A stretch of DNA of 47,950 nt from Candidatus Kuenenia stuttgartensis (GCA_945904015.1 CAMDPK010000038.1:1-47950), one strand, 5' to 3'. Shown: positions 28,101 through 36,545, numbered from the stretch's first letter. Made by a program: numbers and translations. The notes: generated by a model not told the origin, from the letters alone.

Positions 28101-28178
28101 TTACTTGCCCTTCTTCGCGGTCTTTTTACCAGCGGCGGCCTTCGTGGACTTCTTCGCAGTTTTCTTCGCAGCAGCCAT
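28101..28178 (-). CDS. 25-residue Lys/Ala-rich small protein
   Basis: A complete small gene on the minus strand, from ATG at 28176-28178 to TAA at 28101-28103. The peptide begins MAAAKKTAKKSTKAAAGKKT and ends AKKGK, so it is made almost only of Lys, Ala, Thr, Gly and Ser. AAAGGAG sits seven bases before the ATG, one of the best ribosome sites in the window, and a strong terminator follows the stop. The AAKKTAKK-like wording matches the tails of histone-H1-like and HU-like DNA-binding proteins, so nucleic-acid or other polyanion binding is plausible but unproven. It is isolated: a 523-bp gap lies upstream. It could alternatively be a leader peptide, but the terminator is placed after, not within, the unit. 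Confidence 0.7.
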   Translation of the reverse strand: MAAAKKTAKKSTKAAAGKKTAKKGK

Positions 28179-28268
28179 TGTCTCTACTCCTTTGAGGCGG
28201 GTGCCGGGAACTGTCGCCGACCCTCTGGCACCCAGATTGAGGGTTGGCATTCAGGATTCACTCCATTG

Positions 28269-28288
28269 ATCCGTCGATCTCGACGGAT
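28269..28288. promoter_or_regulatory. Palindrome ATCCGTCGA-TC-TCGACGGAT, possible operator
   Basis: Perfect 9-bp arms separated by two bases, about 90 bp upstream of the small Lys-rich gene. The size and symmetry fit a dimeric regulator site, but no regulator can be matched to it and a hairpin role is also possible. Confidence 0.45.
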
Positions 28289-28540
28289 GATTTAACTTTG
28301 CTGACAACTCAGGAATCGGTCGAGCACTTGAGTTCGTCAATCTGAGAGGGACTTTTACGACTCTGAGAAAACGCCGTCAATCCCAACTTCTTGCTGAGCA
28401 AGCCGTTGACGAACTGGCTCCAGACGCAACCCGGTTTTCGACGGCCAATAAGTTTCGACGTAAAGCGGTAACGGTCATGAGAACTTTTCCGGCGGTTGCG
28501 ATTTTTTGGTCGACTCAATCCAAGTCCGACCTCGGCTCAA

Positions 28541-28586
28541 CGCAACGCGCCAGCGAGACTCTCAAGAGAGTGACTCCGGCACGTCG
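28541..28586. repeat. Degenerate hairpin with similarity to the three-copy palindrome
   Basis: ACGCGCCAGCGAG (28545-28557) is identical to the core of the 27-bp arms elsewhere; the opposite arm is decayed (CTCCGGCACGTCG). The centre has its own palindrome ACTCTC-AA-GAGAGT (28558-28571). Possibly an old or diverged copy. Confidence 0.4.
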
Positions 28587-28701
28587 AACATTCTGAAGAA
28601 CGTCCGCTGTTCGATGCTTCCCGTTGCCAAAGCTCTGCGTGAGAATCCTCCGCCGTTTCGATTTACCCGATGACTGCGTTATCCGCCAAAAAGGACCATT
28701 G

Positions 28702-29892
28702 ATGTTTGAGAAAGTGACCGCCGCGCCGCCCGATGCGATCCTCGGATTGACCGAAGCGTTCAAAAAAGACCCGCGATCCGACAAGGTGAGCCTGAGCGTC
28801 GGCGTCTTCAAAGATGATCAAGGCCGCACGCCGGTTTTGAAGTGCGTCAAAGAGGCGGAGCGCCGACTGCTGGATGCTGAAGCAACGAAGACATACCTGA
28901 GCATCGAGGGCTTGCCGGAATACGGCCGCGCAGTGCGCGAGTTGATGTTTGGGCCTGACCACGAAATCGTGAAGGCTGGCCGAGCCTGTACCGCTCAGTG
29001 CCCCGGCGGCACCGGAGCATTACGAGTCGCTGCCGACTTTCTGAAGAAGCTCTTCCCGTCGGCGACCGTCTGGTTCAGCGCGCCGACCTGGCCGAACCAT
29101 CAAGGCATCTTCAAGTCGGCGGGTTTGAACGTCGCCAGCTATCCGTACTTCGATGCAGCGAAGAACAGCCTCGACTTCGACGCCATGTTATCGGCGCTGA
29201 GGACGGTCGCGGCCGGCGACGTCGTTTGTTTACACGGCTGTTGTCACAACCCCAGCGGAGTCGATCCGACTCCGGCGCAGTGGACTCAGATCGCCGACGT
29301 GCTGGCTGAGCGTGGCGCTCTGCCGTTGCTCGACTTCGCGTACCAAGGCTTTGGACGGGGACTGCAAGAAGACGCCGTTGGACTGCTCGCACTGGCTCGG
29401 CCGGGAGCGGAGTTGCTCGTCGCTAGTTCGTTTTCGAAAAACTTCGGCTTGTACAACGAACGAGTCGGTGCGCTGACGCTCGTCGCAAAGGATGCCGCAG
29501 CAGCCGAGACCGCGCTCAGCCAGATCAAGTCTTGCGTCCGCACAAACTACTCAAATCCGCCGTCGCATGGCGGAGCGATTGTCGCGACGGTGCTCGCTGA
29601 TCCCGCGCTGCGACAGCAGTGGGATGCCGAACTCGCCGCGATGCGCGATCGCATCAACGGCATGAGATTGTTGTTCCAGAAGTCGATGTCCAGCCGCAAC
29701 ACCGGCCGCGATTGGTCCTTCATCACGCAGCAAATCGGGATGTTTTCGTTTTCCGGTCTGAAGTCCGAACAAGTCGATGTTCTCCGCGAGAAGCACGGGA
29801 TTTATTTTGTGCGTGACGGCCGCATCAACGTTGCTGGCATGAACGCCGCCTCGATGGATCGGCTGTGCGATGCCATCGTGTCGGTCTTGTGA
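28702..29892 (+). CDS. Aromatic/aspartate aminotransferase (fold type I PLP enzyme)
   Basis: A 396-residue class I aminotransferase of the AspC/TyrB branch. It opens MFEKVTAAPPDAILGLTEAF, the usual start of that family, then KVSLSVGVFKDDQG, CPGGTGALRVAADFL, HGCCHNPSGVDPT, LDFAYQGFGRG, and SSFSKNFGLYNERVG, where Lys246 is the Schiff-base residue. The C-terminal Arg-containing segment (HGIYFVRDGRINVAGMN) fits binding of a dicarboxylate substrate carboxylate. Expected reaction: transamination between aspartate or aromatic amino acids and 2-oxoglutarate. AAGGA lies just upstream of the ATG at 28702; the earlier open frame has no family similarity. A near-perfect palindromic element follows the stop. 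Confidence 0.92.
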   Translation: MFEKVTAAPPDAILGLTEAFKKDPRSDKVSLSVGVFKDDQGRTPVLKCVKEAERRLLDAEATKTYLSIEGLPEYGRAVRELMFGPDHEIVKAGRACTAQCPGGTGALRVAADFLKKLFPSATVWFSAPTWPNHQGIFKSAGLNVASYPYFDAAKNSLDFDAMLSALRTVAAGDVVCLHGCCHNPSGVDPTPAQWTQIADVLAERGALPLLDFAYQGFGRGLQEDAVGLLALARPGAELLVASSFSKNFGLYNERVGALTLVAKDAAAAETALSQIKSCVRTNYSNPPSHGGAIVATVLADPALRQQWDAELAAMRDRINGMRLLFQKSMSSRNTGRDWSFITQQIGMFSFSGLKSEQVDVLREKHGIYFVRDGRINVAGMNAASMDRLCDAIVSVL

Positions 29893-29898
29893 AATTCC

Positions 29899-30004
29899 GT
29901 GGGGCAGGTTTTTAACCTGCCCGCGGCGGAGTGCCGAGTTCATGGATTCGTTCGATGGGCTGGAATCGTTTTGGGATGACGGGCAGGTTGAAAACCTGCC
30001 CCAC
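29899..30004. repeat. 25-bp inverted repeat GTGGGGCAGGTT...AACCTGCCCCAC
   Basis: Left arm 29899-29923, right arm 29980-30004, one mismatch, 56-base interior. Each arm is itself a hairpin (GGGCAGGTT/AACCTGCCC), so it can fold in two ways. It fills the gap between the aminotransferase and the thioredoxin-like gene. Confidence 0.9.
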
Positions 30005-30016
30005 GAGGCTCCAATC

Positions 30017-30607
30017 ATGAACCGCCGCCAGTTCATCGCCGCCCTCGGTCTCGGCCCGTTGCTTCAACGTTTTAGCTTTGCCGCTGAACCGACCGCAGAA
30101 CAAAAACCGCTGACCTCCGGCCCGGCCGCGGGCAAAGAGGTGCCGTCGTTCTTCGTGCGAGCGATCACAGGACCGCAGATGAATCGCTCAGTCTGTTTTG
30201 TCTGCCGCAACGGTGATCGGCCAGTCCTCATGTTGCTGCTGAGACGCTTGGAAGCCGGCACCTCGGCGGTCCTCAAGGCGGTTGATGAATTCGTGGACCG
30301 CCGACGTGCCGATGGACTGCGAGCCTTCGGCGTGATGCTCAGCGATGAGCCGAGCAAAGTTTCTCCGCATCTGCAAACAGTTTCGTTCGATCATCAACTC
30401 AGTTTGCCGCTGGGGGTTGGACCGGAAGCTCTTGGCGAACGAGACAGCTTGAGCATCGATCCTGCCGCGAGCGTCACGCTGGTCGCCTACCGAGACCGCA
30501 AGGTTGTCTGGACGTCGGCATTCCGCTCGACCGAATTGCGAGACGAACCGACACGTACACGCCGCCTGCGCGAGATCCTCGAACAGGCCGGGTCGTTGGG
30601 CAAGTAG
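30017..30607 (+). CDS. Exported thioredoxin-fold protein with CxxC
   Basis: A 196-residue protein. The N-terminus MNRRQFIAALGLGPLLQ is a twin-arginine-like export signal. After a linker comes a thioredoxin-like core: NRSVCFVCRNGDRPVLMLLL with Cys60 and Cys63 in a CFVC motif, an alpha-helical segment (AVLKAVDEFVDRRRADGLRAFGVML) and a late strand pair ending ASVTLVAYRDRKVVW. This fits a redoxin-like protein of the cell envelope. The usual cis-Pro position is not obvious, so disulfide activity is inferred only. It sits between two palindromic elements and upstream of lpxB. Confidence 0.75.
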   Translation: MNRRQFIAALGLGPLLQRFSFAAEPTAEQKPLTSGPAAGKEVPSFFVRAITGPQMNRSVCFVCRNGDRPVLMLLLRRLEAGTSAVLKAVDEFVDRRRADGLRAFGVMLSDEPSKVSPHLQTVSFDHQLSLPLGVGPEALGERDSLSIDPAASVTLVAYRDRKVVWTSAFRSTELRDEPTRTRRLREILEQAGSLGK

Positions 30608-30683
30608 GCGAGCGGAGGGTGTCAACCCTCCGAGTTCAGCAGTGCTTTGGAAGAACTCGGAGGGTTGACACCCTCCGCTCGCC
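30607..30683. repeat. Perfect 31-bp inverted repeat after the thioredoxin-like gene
   Basis: Left arm 30607-30637, right arm 30653-30683, no mismatch, 15-base loop. Arms begin GGCGAGCGGAGGGTGTCAAC; each contains an inner GAGGGT/ACCCTC hairpin. The left arm starts at the last base of the stop codon. Confidence 0.95.
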
Positions 30684-30774
30684 TGATGGCCGACCGCTCG
30701 TGAATTCTTTGCGAAGTCGCCGCCACCGCTGGCGAGCCGTCTTGACCCTTTTTCGACGCAGAAATACTGTCCCG

Positions 30775-30839
30775 CGTTCGTAGTCCCGCCTTCAGGCGGT
30801 GCCGATTGTCTGGACCGCCTGAAGGCGGGACTACGAACG
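30775..30839. repeat. Perfect 26-bp inverted repeat upstream of lpxB
   Basis: Left arm 30775-30800 (CGTTCGTAGTCCCGCCTTCA...), right arm 30814-30839, no mismatch, 13-base loop. Second palindromic unit in the same 270-bp gap, 38 bp before the lpxB start, with a different sequence from its neighbour. Confidence 0.95.
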
Positions 30840-30877
30840 GGTCCAAGGATGGTCGGACCGCGCGAAGGGAATCGCTC

Positions 30878-32050
30878 ATGCACATTTTCTTTTCCGTCGG
30901 TGAACCGAGCGGCGATCAACACGCCGCGCATCTGATCCGCGAGCTGCGTCGCCGTCGTCCCGACGTGCGCTGCGTCGGCTTCGGTGGCGAGGCGATGCAA
31001 GCGGCCGGCTGCGAGATTCATTACCGCCTGACCGATCTCGCGATCATGGGCATCTTCGTCGTCTTTCCGTTGCTCTGGAAATTCTGGAAGCTGGCTCAGC
31101 AAGCGCGGCGCTACATCGAGCAGCAGCGGCCAGACGCCGTGATCTTGATCGACTATTCCGGCTTCAACTGGTTCATCGCCAAGTACGCCAAACGAGCCGG
31201 CGTGCGAGTCATCTTTTACGTCCCGCCGCAGGTCTGGGCCTGGTCCGAGTACCGGATTTCTCGCATCCGTCGCTGGGTCGATGACGTCCTGTGCGTGCTG
31301 CCGTTCGAGCCGGATTGGTACGCGCAGCGCGGCATCCAAGTGGACTACGTCGGGCATCCGTTCTTCGACGAAGTCGCCGAGCATCGGCTCGACGAAGCAT
31401 TCCTCGAAGACTGGTCGTCGTCGAAGTATCGCAACGTGGCGATCCTGCCCGGCTCGCGCGACAGCGAGGTGCGGCACAACTTCCCGCTGATGGTCGAAAC
31501 GATCCGCCGGTTGCACGAGCGGCATCCGCAGGTTCGATTTTTGGTCGCGTGCTACAAGGAATCGCATCGTCGCTTCTGCGGCACACATTTGATGACTCAC
31601 GCCAGCCGCCTGCCGGTGCATCTGTTCGTCGGCAAGACGCCGGAAGTGATCGAATCCGGTGAATTCTGTCTGATGGTCAGCGGCTCGATCAGCCTGGAAG
31701 TCCTCGCGCGAGGCAAGCCAGCCGCCGTGTTGTACTGGGCCACCTGGCCGACGTACCTCATCGGCCGCATCGTCGTGAACGTGAAGTACGCCTCGCTCCC
31801 CAACCTGTTCGTCGATCGCGAAGTCATGCCGGAGTTTCTCTTCGTCGGCGGCCAAACCAAGTTGCTCACCCCCCTGACCGAAGTCCTGCACGGCTGGCTG
31901 AGCGTCAACGACCGCCTCGCCGCCGCTCGCGAAGAAATGTGCGATCTCCGCGACCGCTTCGCCCAAACCGGAGCCACCCGCCAAGCTGCCGAGATCGTGC
32001 TGCAACGACTCGCACCGGCCGCGGCGAAAACCGCCGCGAAGGCCGCCTAA
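30878..32050 (+). CDS. lpxB: Lipid-A-disaccharide synthase LpxB
   Basis: A 390-residue GT19-family glycosyltransferase that joins UDP-2,3-diacylglucosamine and lipid X into the lipid A disaccharide at the inner membrane face. Family phrases: MHIFFSVGEPSGDQHAAHLI at the start, FGGEAMQAAGC, AIMGIFVVFPLLWKF, DYSGFNWFIAKYAKRAG, YVPPQVWAWSEYRISRIRR, AILPGSRDSEVRHNFP and VSGSISLEVLARGKPAAVLY. Length is normal for LpxB. AAGGGA lies before the ATG at 30878, which gives the family start. Presence of the gene implies a Gram-negative-type outer membrane, in line with planctomycetes. No other lipid A gene is nearby. Confidence 0.95.
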   Translation: MHIFFSVGEPSGDQHAAHLIRELRRRRPDVRCVGFGGEAMQAAGCEIHYRLTDLAIMGIFVVFPLLWKFWKLAQQARRYIEQQRPDAVILIDYSGFNWFIAKYAKRAGVRVIFYVPPQVWAWSEYRISRIRRWVDDVLCVLPFEPDWYAQRGIQVDYVGHPFFDEVAEHRLDEAFLEDWSSSKYRNVAILPGSRDSEVRHNFPLMVETIRRLHERHPQVRFLVACYKESHRRFCGTHLMTHASRLPVHLFVGKTPEVIESGEFCLMVSGSISLEVLARGKPAAVLYWATWPTYLIGRIVVNVKYASLPNLFVDREVMPEFLFVGGQTKLLTPLTEVLHGWLSVNDRLAAAREEMCDLRDRFAQTGATRQAAEIVLQRLAPAAAKTAAKAA

Positions 32051-32240
32051 CCTGGAGTGCGGTGGCTCGACACCGCCCTCCATTCATCGCGGCAATTCGC
32101 TGGCAAGCTTCCAATCGACGTCGTCGTCAGAAAAGACTCGCATACAGACCTCATCGACCATCACGACGAACATCGCCTGCCAATGTACGTCGCCGCCCGC
32201 GATCGAATGGAGGGCTGCGTCAAGCCGCAGCACTCCAAGG
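32051..32240. mobile_element. MITE-like element with TGGAGTGC ends, copy 1
   Basis: Terminal arms 32051-32092 and 32197-32240 are imperfect inverted repeats of about 42-44 bp, sharing CCTCCATTC and ATCGCGG inside and GGAGTGC near the ends. The ~104-bp interior has no open frame of note. It fills the convergent gap between lpxB and the ABC permease. The ends resemble those of the element at 42849-43058. No transposase and no clear target duplication were seen, so mobility is inferred. Confidence 0.65.
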
Positions 32241-32245
32241 GGGGC

Positions 32246-35200
32246 TCACCTCTCCGTCACGTTCAATGGAAAGGCGATCAGGGTCCACGGGTCGCTGTCT
32301 TTGGGCGACGGCCAAATTCGAATCCCGGTTGGGCCATCCAGAAACCGTTCCGTCATCGGCGAGTCTTCCCCAGCCACAGGCTGACGAACGGCCCGCACAA
32401 TCCGCCGACTGTTTGGTCCGCGACCGAGCAGCAGCGGCGTGTGAGCCGGAATGCTGCGGTCGAGGATCCGAATCCCGAAGGGATAGCCCTGGGGTTGGAG
32501 TTCAAACGGCTCCCCGTTCCAAGGATCGACCGGCAAACTGTCGAGATACAGGCCAACTAATTCCTCCATTTGCGCCGGCCAGTGTCCGTGGTCACGTTGA
32601 AACGCTTGTAACGCGATCGTCGCGATCAACCCGCGCCGCCAAGTCGCCGCCTTGCCACGTTGGGAGACTCGATCCTGTTCCAACCAAGCATACCAGAGGC
32701 CTCGCCCGCCACTCGAATTCCGAGTCGTGCCTTGCAGGAAATCCGCCCGAGTTCGATTCTGCGAAGTCGGTCGATTCCACATAAAGTCCTGATTCAGCGT
32801 TTGATCGTCCCCTTGCCAACGCTCGCGCCGTCGGAGCAGCCATCCGTTCCTTTCTTCGAGCGCGACGGCGGTCGAATAGTCGAGCAATCGCTCTTCACGT
32901 TGGCGTTCCCAAAACATCCACGACACGGGCCAGCCGACCTCCCGCCAATTCCGCGCGAGGTCGCGCTTTGTTGAGGTGTATTCCTCGACCACGGCCTGTG
33001 CCGGCGATGGCAACTCTGCGACGTGCTTCTGCAGAGCCTTCAGCAATGGACTTGGTGCCGCACTCGAAGACCGTCCCAATGCTGCTCGAAGCGAATCGCC
33101 AGTCTGAGCGGGATGCCTGGCCCACTGTTGCAGGAGCAACCAAACGCAGATTTCTAAGTGCTCGGCGCATAACACTGCCTCGCATTGAGCGTGCTGCTGT
33201 AAGTGCTCGCTGAGCCGCAGCAGCACCAGACCGTGCTTCAGGCTTTGGTCCAACTTCCCCTCGGCGAGTGCCGATTCGGCCGCCATCTTGAGCAGCACGG
33301 CGAGCTGACTACTCAAACGATTTCCTCGGAAATGCGACCGGACATATAAACCGGTGAAGAGTTCTGGATCAAAGGCACAGTCCGCTTCCTGCGCAATGAG
33401 CGCCGCTTCGCTGACCTGTGGCGCATTGCGAGCCAACCAATCGCGGTTGTCCAGATTCTCCCAAGCCACAAAGTCGCTGTGAATGTCGTCAAATTCCGGA
33501 GTCGTCAACTGCAACTCTTCGACCACTCCAGTCACCGCGTTTGGAGAGACCAAGACTTTGCGGCGAAACATCGCCCGACCTTCAAGCGACTCGGCCAAGC
33601 GAGTCCAGCGCTGCGCCGTTTGCTTCGCGTCAGGCGAGACGTTGGTCGCGATCGTCTCCAACGTGCTGATGGGCGTACTTTGCCATTCGACATCGACGGA
33701 TAACACCAAGGGAACCTCCACGACTCGATAAATCGGCACGCCGATCAGCGTGATCAGAGTCGGCGCAACACATGCGGCGATGACTCGCATCCAGCCGCGA
33801 ATCGAATTTCGTTCTTCCAGCCAATCCGTCATCCGCACGGCCGACGCCATCAGCAAGCCGACGATCAGCGGGAGTACCGCCAGCCACGACGGGACCGCAA
33901 AGTGAACGGTCAACTGCTGCCAGACAAACGCGAGTGCTGACAGCACGAATCCGACGGTCGCGACCGTCACCGCGCGAGCCATCAGCAGCGACGCCAACTG
34001 TCCGACCGCGAAACACAAGCCGACCGCCGACACCGAGCCTGACACCACTCCACCCAAACTCTCGCGCATCAGTTGCGGCCCTTGGGACCAGTTGCTTGGC
34101 TCTGCCCAGTCATAGCCGTATGCCAATTTTCGCAGGAGACTTTCAGACCCGCGCCACGATTCTCCAAAGCTCAGGGACGCTGTGGCGGCCGTGAGCAACG
34201 TCACCGTCAGCAACATCACGGCGAACCACACGCCTTGCTTGATGAACCACATCGCCACCGGAGACGCTCCGTGCCCGGCGAAGTCTCGAAACCTCTGCCC
34301 CGATTGCTGAGCCTGAAACGACCACGCTCCGAACACGAACGACACCAACGCCATCACAAACGGAAACTCTTTCGCCACCAACGCGGAACCCCATGCGACG
34401 AACAACCGCTGACAGGCGACATAAACTCCAAACGCCGCCAGCACGAACAACATCACTCGCCAAGCCTGCCGCCACTCCAGCCACAACAACCGCCGAGCCT
34501 CCCGCCGCCACGCCGGCAACCATTCATCCGGCAAGCACAAACCGAACGGTCGCACGACCGCTCGCCAACCGCCGCTGAGTCGTTCGGTTGCGCGCGAGGA
34601 CCGTGCTGGCCGTTCTCCCGTCGCTGTCACTCGCCGCCAAGCGTCGAGCAGTCGCTCAACGGTTCGCGGCCAACGGTCTTCGTCCCAGGTTTGGACCAGC
34701 CACACGCTCGCGAGCAGCAACGCCCCCGGAATCACTCCCAGATGGATCAGCCATTCGAGCCAGGACACGGGAGCAAATTGATCGCCGACGTTGAAAGTTA
34801 GCAGAGTCAACACTGTCCGAGGCAACAGCCAGGCGGCCAAGGCGGTGGCGATCAAGCTGGAAAACACCCGCTGAAACAGCAACGAGAAGAAGACGCCACA
34901 CGACAAGACATTCAAGATCCACGAACAGATTTCGAGGACGCGGCGACTGTCTTGGTGAATGTCGACAAAGATGACCGTGAGCTCTGGGTGAGACTTCGCG
35001 AGCCTCGCCACGGTCGTCTGCGTCGCCTGTGAATTGAGAGGGTCGACCATGAGCGGATAAAGGTCTCTCGGCACCACCAGAAAATCGAGCACGTTCGTGG
35101 GGATGACCAACAGCGCGAACATCGCCACCGTGCTCGCGACGCAGAGGCCGACCTTCACTCCCAGCAACGTCAGCGGAGGCGCGGCCAGTCGACACAAAAA

Positions 35201-35464
35201 TTGATCGGTCCCTTCCTCGCGTTCGCCGGCAAACGACATCGACAAACTCGCCACTGCGAAAATCGCAGGCAGCGCCGCCAAGACTCCGATCAACCACATC
35301 GCTCGCGGATGGTAGGTCACTCCGTTGGCGACCGCGTGTTGGGTGTCGAAGACCCACACCAGTCCGAGTTGCAACACGACGGCCGTGACGAACAGCGTCA
35401 GCCACAACGCGCGCAGCGTGCGGAGTTCTTTCCAAGCCAAGCGGTGCAGCAGTTTCGTGTTCAT
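32246..35464 (-). CDS. ABC-2-type transporter permease with long C-terminal soluble domain
   Basis: A 1072-residue membrane protein. The first ~570 residues contain many hydrophobic helices: an N-terminal KELRTLRALWLTLFVTAVV, the SFAGEREEGTDQFL loop typical of ABC-2/ABC transporter permease subunits, and a second set after about 320 (LLWLEWRQAWRVMLFVLAAFG). This looks like two permease halves in tandem. From about 590 to 1072 the protein is soluble, ending with an AFQRDHGHWPAQMEELVGLY...PVDPWNGEPF segment that recurs at the C-terminus of planctomycete proteins. It starts 59 bp after the ATPase stop, across a heptamer array, and belongs to the gntR operon. Substrate unknown; multidrug or lantibiotic-type export is typical for such operons. 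Confidence 0.85.
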   Translation of the reverse strand: MNTKLLHRLAWKELRTLRALWLTLFVTAVVLQLGLVWVFDTQHAVANGVTYHPRAMWLIGVLAALPAIFAVASLSMSFAGEREEGTDQFLCRLAAPPLTLLGVKVGLCVASTVAMFALLVIPTNVLDFLVVPRDLYPLMVDPLNSQATQTTVARLAKSHPELTVIFVDIHQDSRRVLEICSWILNVLSCGVFFSLLFQRVFSSLIATALAAWLLPRTVLTLLTFNVGDQFAPVSWLEWLIHLGVIPGALLLASVWLVQTWDEDRWPRTVERLLDAWRRVTATGERPARSSRATERLSGGWRAVVRPFGLCLPDEWLPAWRREARRLLWLEWRQAWRVMLFVLAAFGVYVACQRLFVAWGSALVAKEFPFVMALVSFVFGAWSFQAQQSGQRFRDFAGHGASPVAMWFIKQGVWFAVMLLTVTLLTAATASLSFGESWRGSESLLRKLAYGYDWAEPSNWSQGPQLMRESLGGVVSGSVSAVGLCFAVGQLASLLMARAVTVATVGFVLSALAFVWQQLTVHFAVPSWLAVLPLIVGLLMASAVRMTDWLEERNSIRGWMRVIAACVAPTLITLIGVPIYRVVEVPLVLSVDVEWQSTPISTLETIATNVSPDAKQTAQRWTRLAESLEGRAMFRRKVLVSPNAVTGVVEELQLTTPEFDDIHSDFVAWENLDNRDWLARNAPQVSEAALIAQEADCAFDPELFTGLYVRSHFRGNRLSSQLAVLLKMAAESALAEGKLDQSLKHGLVLLRLSEHLQQHAQCEAVLCAEHLEICVWLLLQQWARHPAQTGDSLRAALGRSSSAAPSPLLKALQKHVAELPSPAQAVVEEYTSTKRDLARNWREVGWPVSWMFWERQREERLLDYSTAVALEERNGWLLRRRERWQGDDQTLNQDFMWNRPTSQNRTRADFLQGTTRNSSGGRGLWYAWLEQDRVSQRGKAATWRRGLIATIALQAFQRDHGHWPAQMEELVGLYLDSLPVDPWNGEPFELQPQGYPFGIRILDRSIPAHTPLLLGRGPNSRRIVRAVRQPVAGEDSPMTERFLDGPTGIRIWPSPKDSDPWTLIAFPLNVTER

Positions 35465-35489
35465 GGCGAGTGATTTCAGAGGGTCAGAT

Positions 35490-35538
35490 GAGATTTGAGA
35501 TTTGAAATCTCAAATTTGAAATTTCAGATTTCAGATTT
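35490..35538. repeat. GAGATTT/CAGATTT heptamer array at the ABC ATPase 3' end
   Basis: Seven units in 7-bp phase: GAGATTT, GAGATTT, GAAATCT, CAAATTT, GAAATTT, CAGATTT, CAGATTT. It contains an inverted core ATTTGAGATT-TGA-AATCTCAAAT. The last two units extend 15 bp into the ATPase gene and encode its final residues and stop codon. Confidence 0.92.
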
Positions 35539-36480
35539 CGCCTCTTCGGCAACAGGCTCTTCCGCTGGCGTCCACGTTCCGCCCGCTCCGGGCACTTTGT
35601 CGGGATGCAGGTAGCCGACGAAGATTTCTTCCAGCGACGGCACACGCACATCGACGCGAGCGAAATCCGCGCGGGCTTGCAGGTTCAAGAGATCGTCGTC
35701 GTTCACGTCGCGGACGAGTGCTCGCCATTGTTGGCCGATGCGTTGTTGGCTGATCAACTTGCCGGGTAGTTCGGCGGGATCGGGCGAACCGCTCGGCAAC
35801 GTCAGCGTGATCTCGCGAACCGATCGCTTCAGATCGTCGAGCCGTTCGCTGACAACCAGCTTGCCGTGTCGCAGGATCGCGACGATGTCGGCAACTCGTT
35901 CGACTTCGTGAATCTGATGGCTCGACAGCAGCACTGTGCGGCCTTCGGCGGCGACGTCGGACATGCTCGACAGGAAATCGCGACGCACGATCGGGTCGAG
36001 TCCGGACGTCGGCTCGTCGAGAATCAGCAGCTCCGGCTCGTGAGCCATCGAAACGGCCAACGACACCTTCGCGAGTTGTCCTTTCGACAGCGTCTTCAAC
36101 TTCTGATTCGGCGAGAGTTCAAACCGCGCCACCAGTTTGCAGAACTGCGAGTAGGTGTTCGGCCCGTGAAATCCGGCCGCGAACCAGCCGGCTTCATCGA
36201 CCGTCATCCAGCCGTACATCTGCGGCCGATCCGGGACGTAACCGACTCGGCGGCGAATCTCGCGGCCCTGTCGCCGGCTGCTCAGGCCGAGCACTTCCGC
36301 TTCGCCGCGGTCGGGATCGCACAGCCCCAGCAGAATCTTCAGCGAGGTCGTCTTTCCCGCTCCGTTCTCGCCGAGCAGCGCCACGACGGTGCCCGGCGGA
36401 GCTTCCAGCGAGACGTCATCCAGTGCGAGCGTGCGTCCGAAGCGCTTCGTCACTTGGTTCAATCGGAACATCGTCTTCAT
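35524..36480 (-). CDS. ABC transporter ATP-binding protein
   Basis: A 318-residue ATPase of the ABC-2 exporter type. Walker A is GENGAGKTT (37-45), the signature LSKGQ (131-135) replaces the consensus LSGGQ, Walker B is LLILDEP (151-157), and the switch His is in LLSSHQIHEVE. The ~90-residue C-terminal extension is of the kind seen in drug-export ATPases. The ATG at 36480 has AAAGGGA five bases upstream; an in-frame TTG lies 18 bp earlier. It lies between gntR (33-bp gap) and the permease, so this is one operon. The last residues (AKSEI) and the stop come from a heptamer array. Confidence 0.93.
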   Translation of the reverse strand: MKTMFRLNQVTKRFGRTLALDDVSLEAPPGTVVALLGENGAGKTTSLKILLGLCDPDRGEAEVLGLSSRRQGREIRRRVGYVPDRPQMYGWMTVDEAGWFAAGFHGPNTYSQFCKLVARFELSPNQKLKTLSKGQLAKVSLAVSMAHEPELLILDEPTSGLDPIVRRDFLSSMSDVAAEGRTVLLSSHQIHEVERVADIVAILRHGKLVVSERLDDLKRSVREITLTLPSGSPDPAELPGKLISQQRIGQQWRALVRDVNDDDLLNLQARADFARVDVRVPSLEEIFVGYLHPDKVPGAGGTWTPAEEPVAEEAKSEI

Positions 36481-36510
36481 CGCGTTCCCTTTGGTCAAAA
36501 ACGGTATTAC

Positions 36511-36545
36511 GGCTACCGGCTGTCGGCTTTCGGCTTTCGGCCGGG
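36511..36545. repeat. GGCTTTC heptamer array over the gntR stop codon
   Basis: Units GGCTACC, GGCTGTC, GGCTTTC, GGCTTTC, GGCCGGG from 36511. All but the first two bases lie in the gntR gene and encode its Arg/Lys/Pro-rich tail (GRKPKADSR) and stop. Confidence 0.88.

Larger units (their letters stand above)
28179..28701. other. 523-bp intergenic region without a supported gene
   Basis: This separates the small Lys-rich gene (minus) and the aminotransferase (plus), so it should hold two promoters. It contains a perfect 9-bp-arm palindrome at 28269-28288 and a degenerate hairpin related to the three-copy palindrome at 28541-28586. A 69-codon basic open frame on the minus strand (28309-28518) starts only at TTG and lacks a Shine-Dalgarno, so it is not annotated as a gene. 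Confidence 0.7.

Noticed and set aside
28309..28518. A 69-codon basic open frame on the minus strand.
   Set aside because: It starts only at TTG, has no ribosome site and no recognisable pattern.
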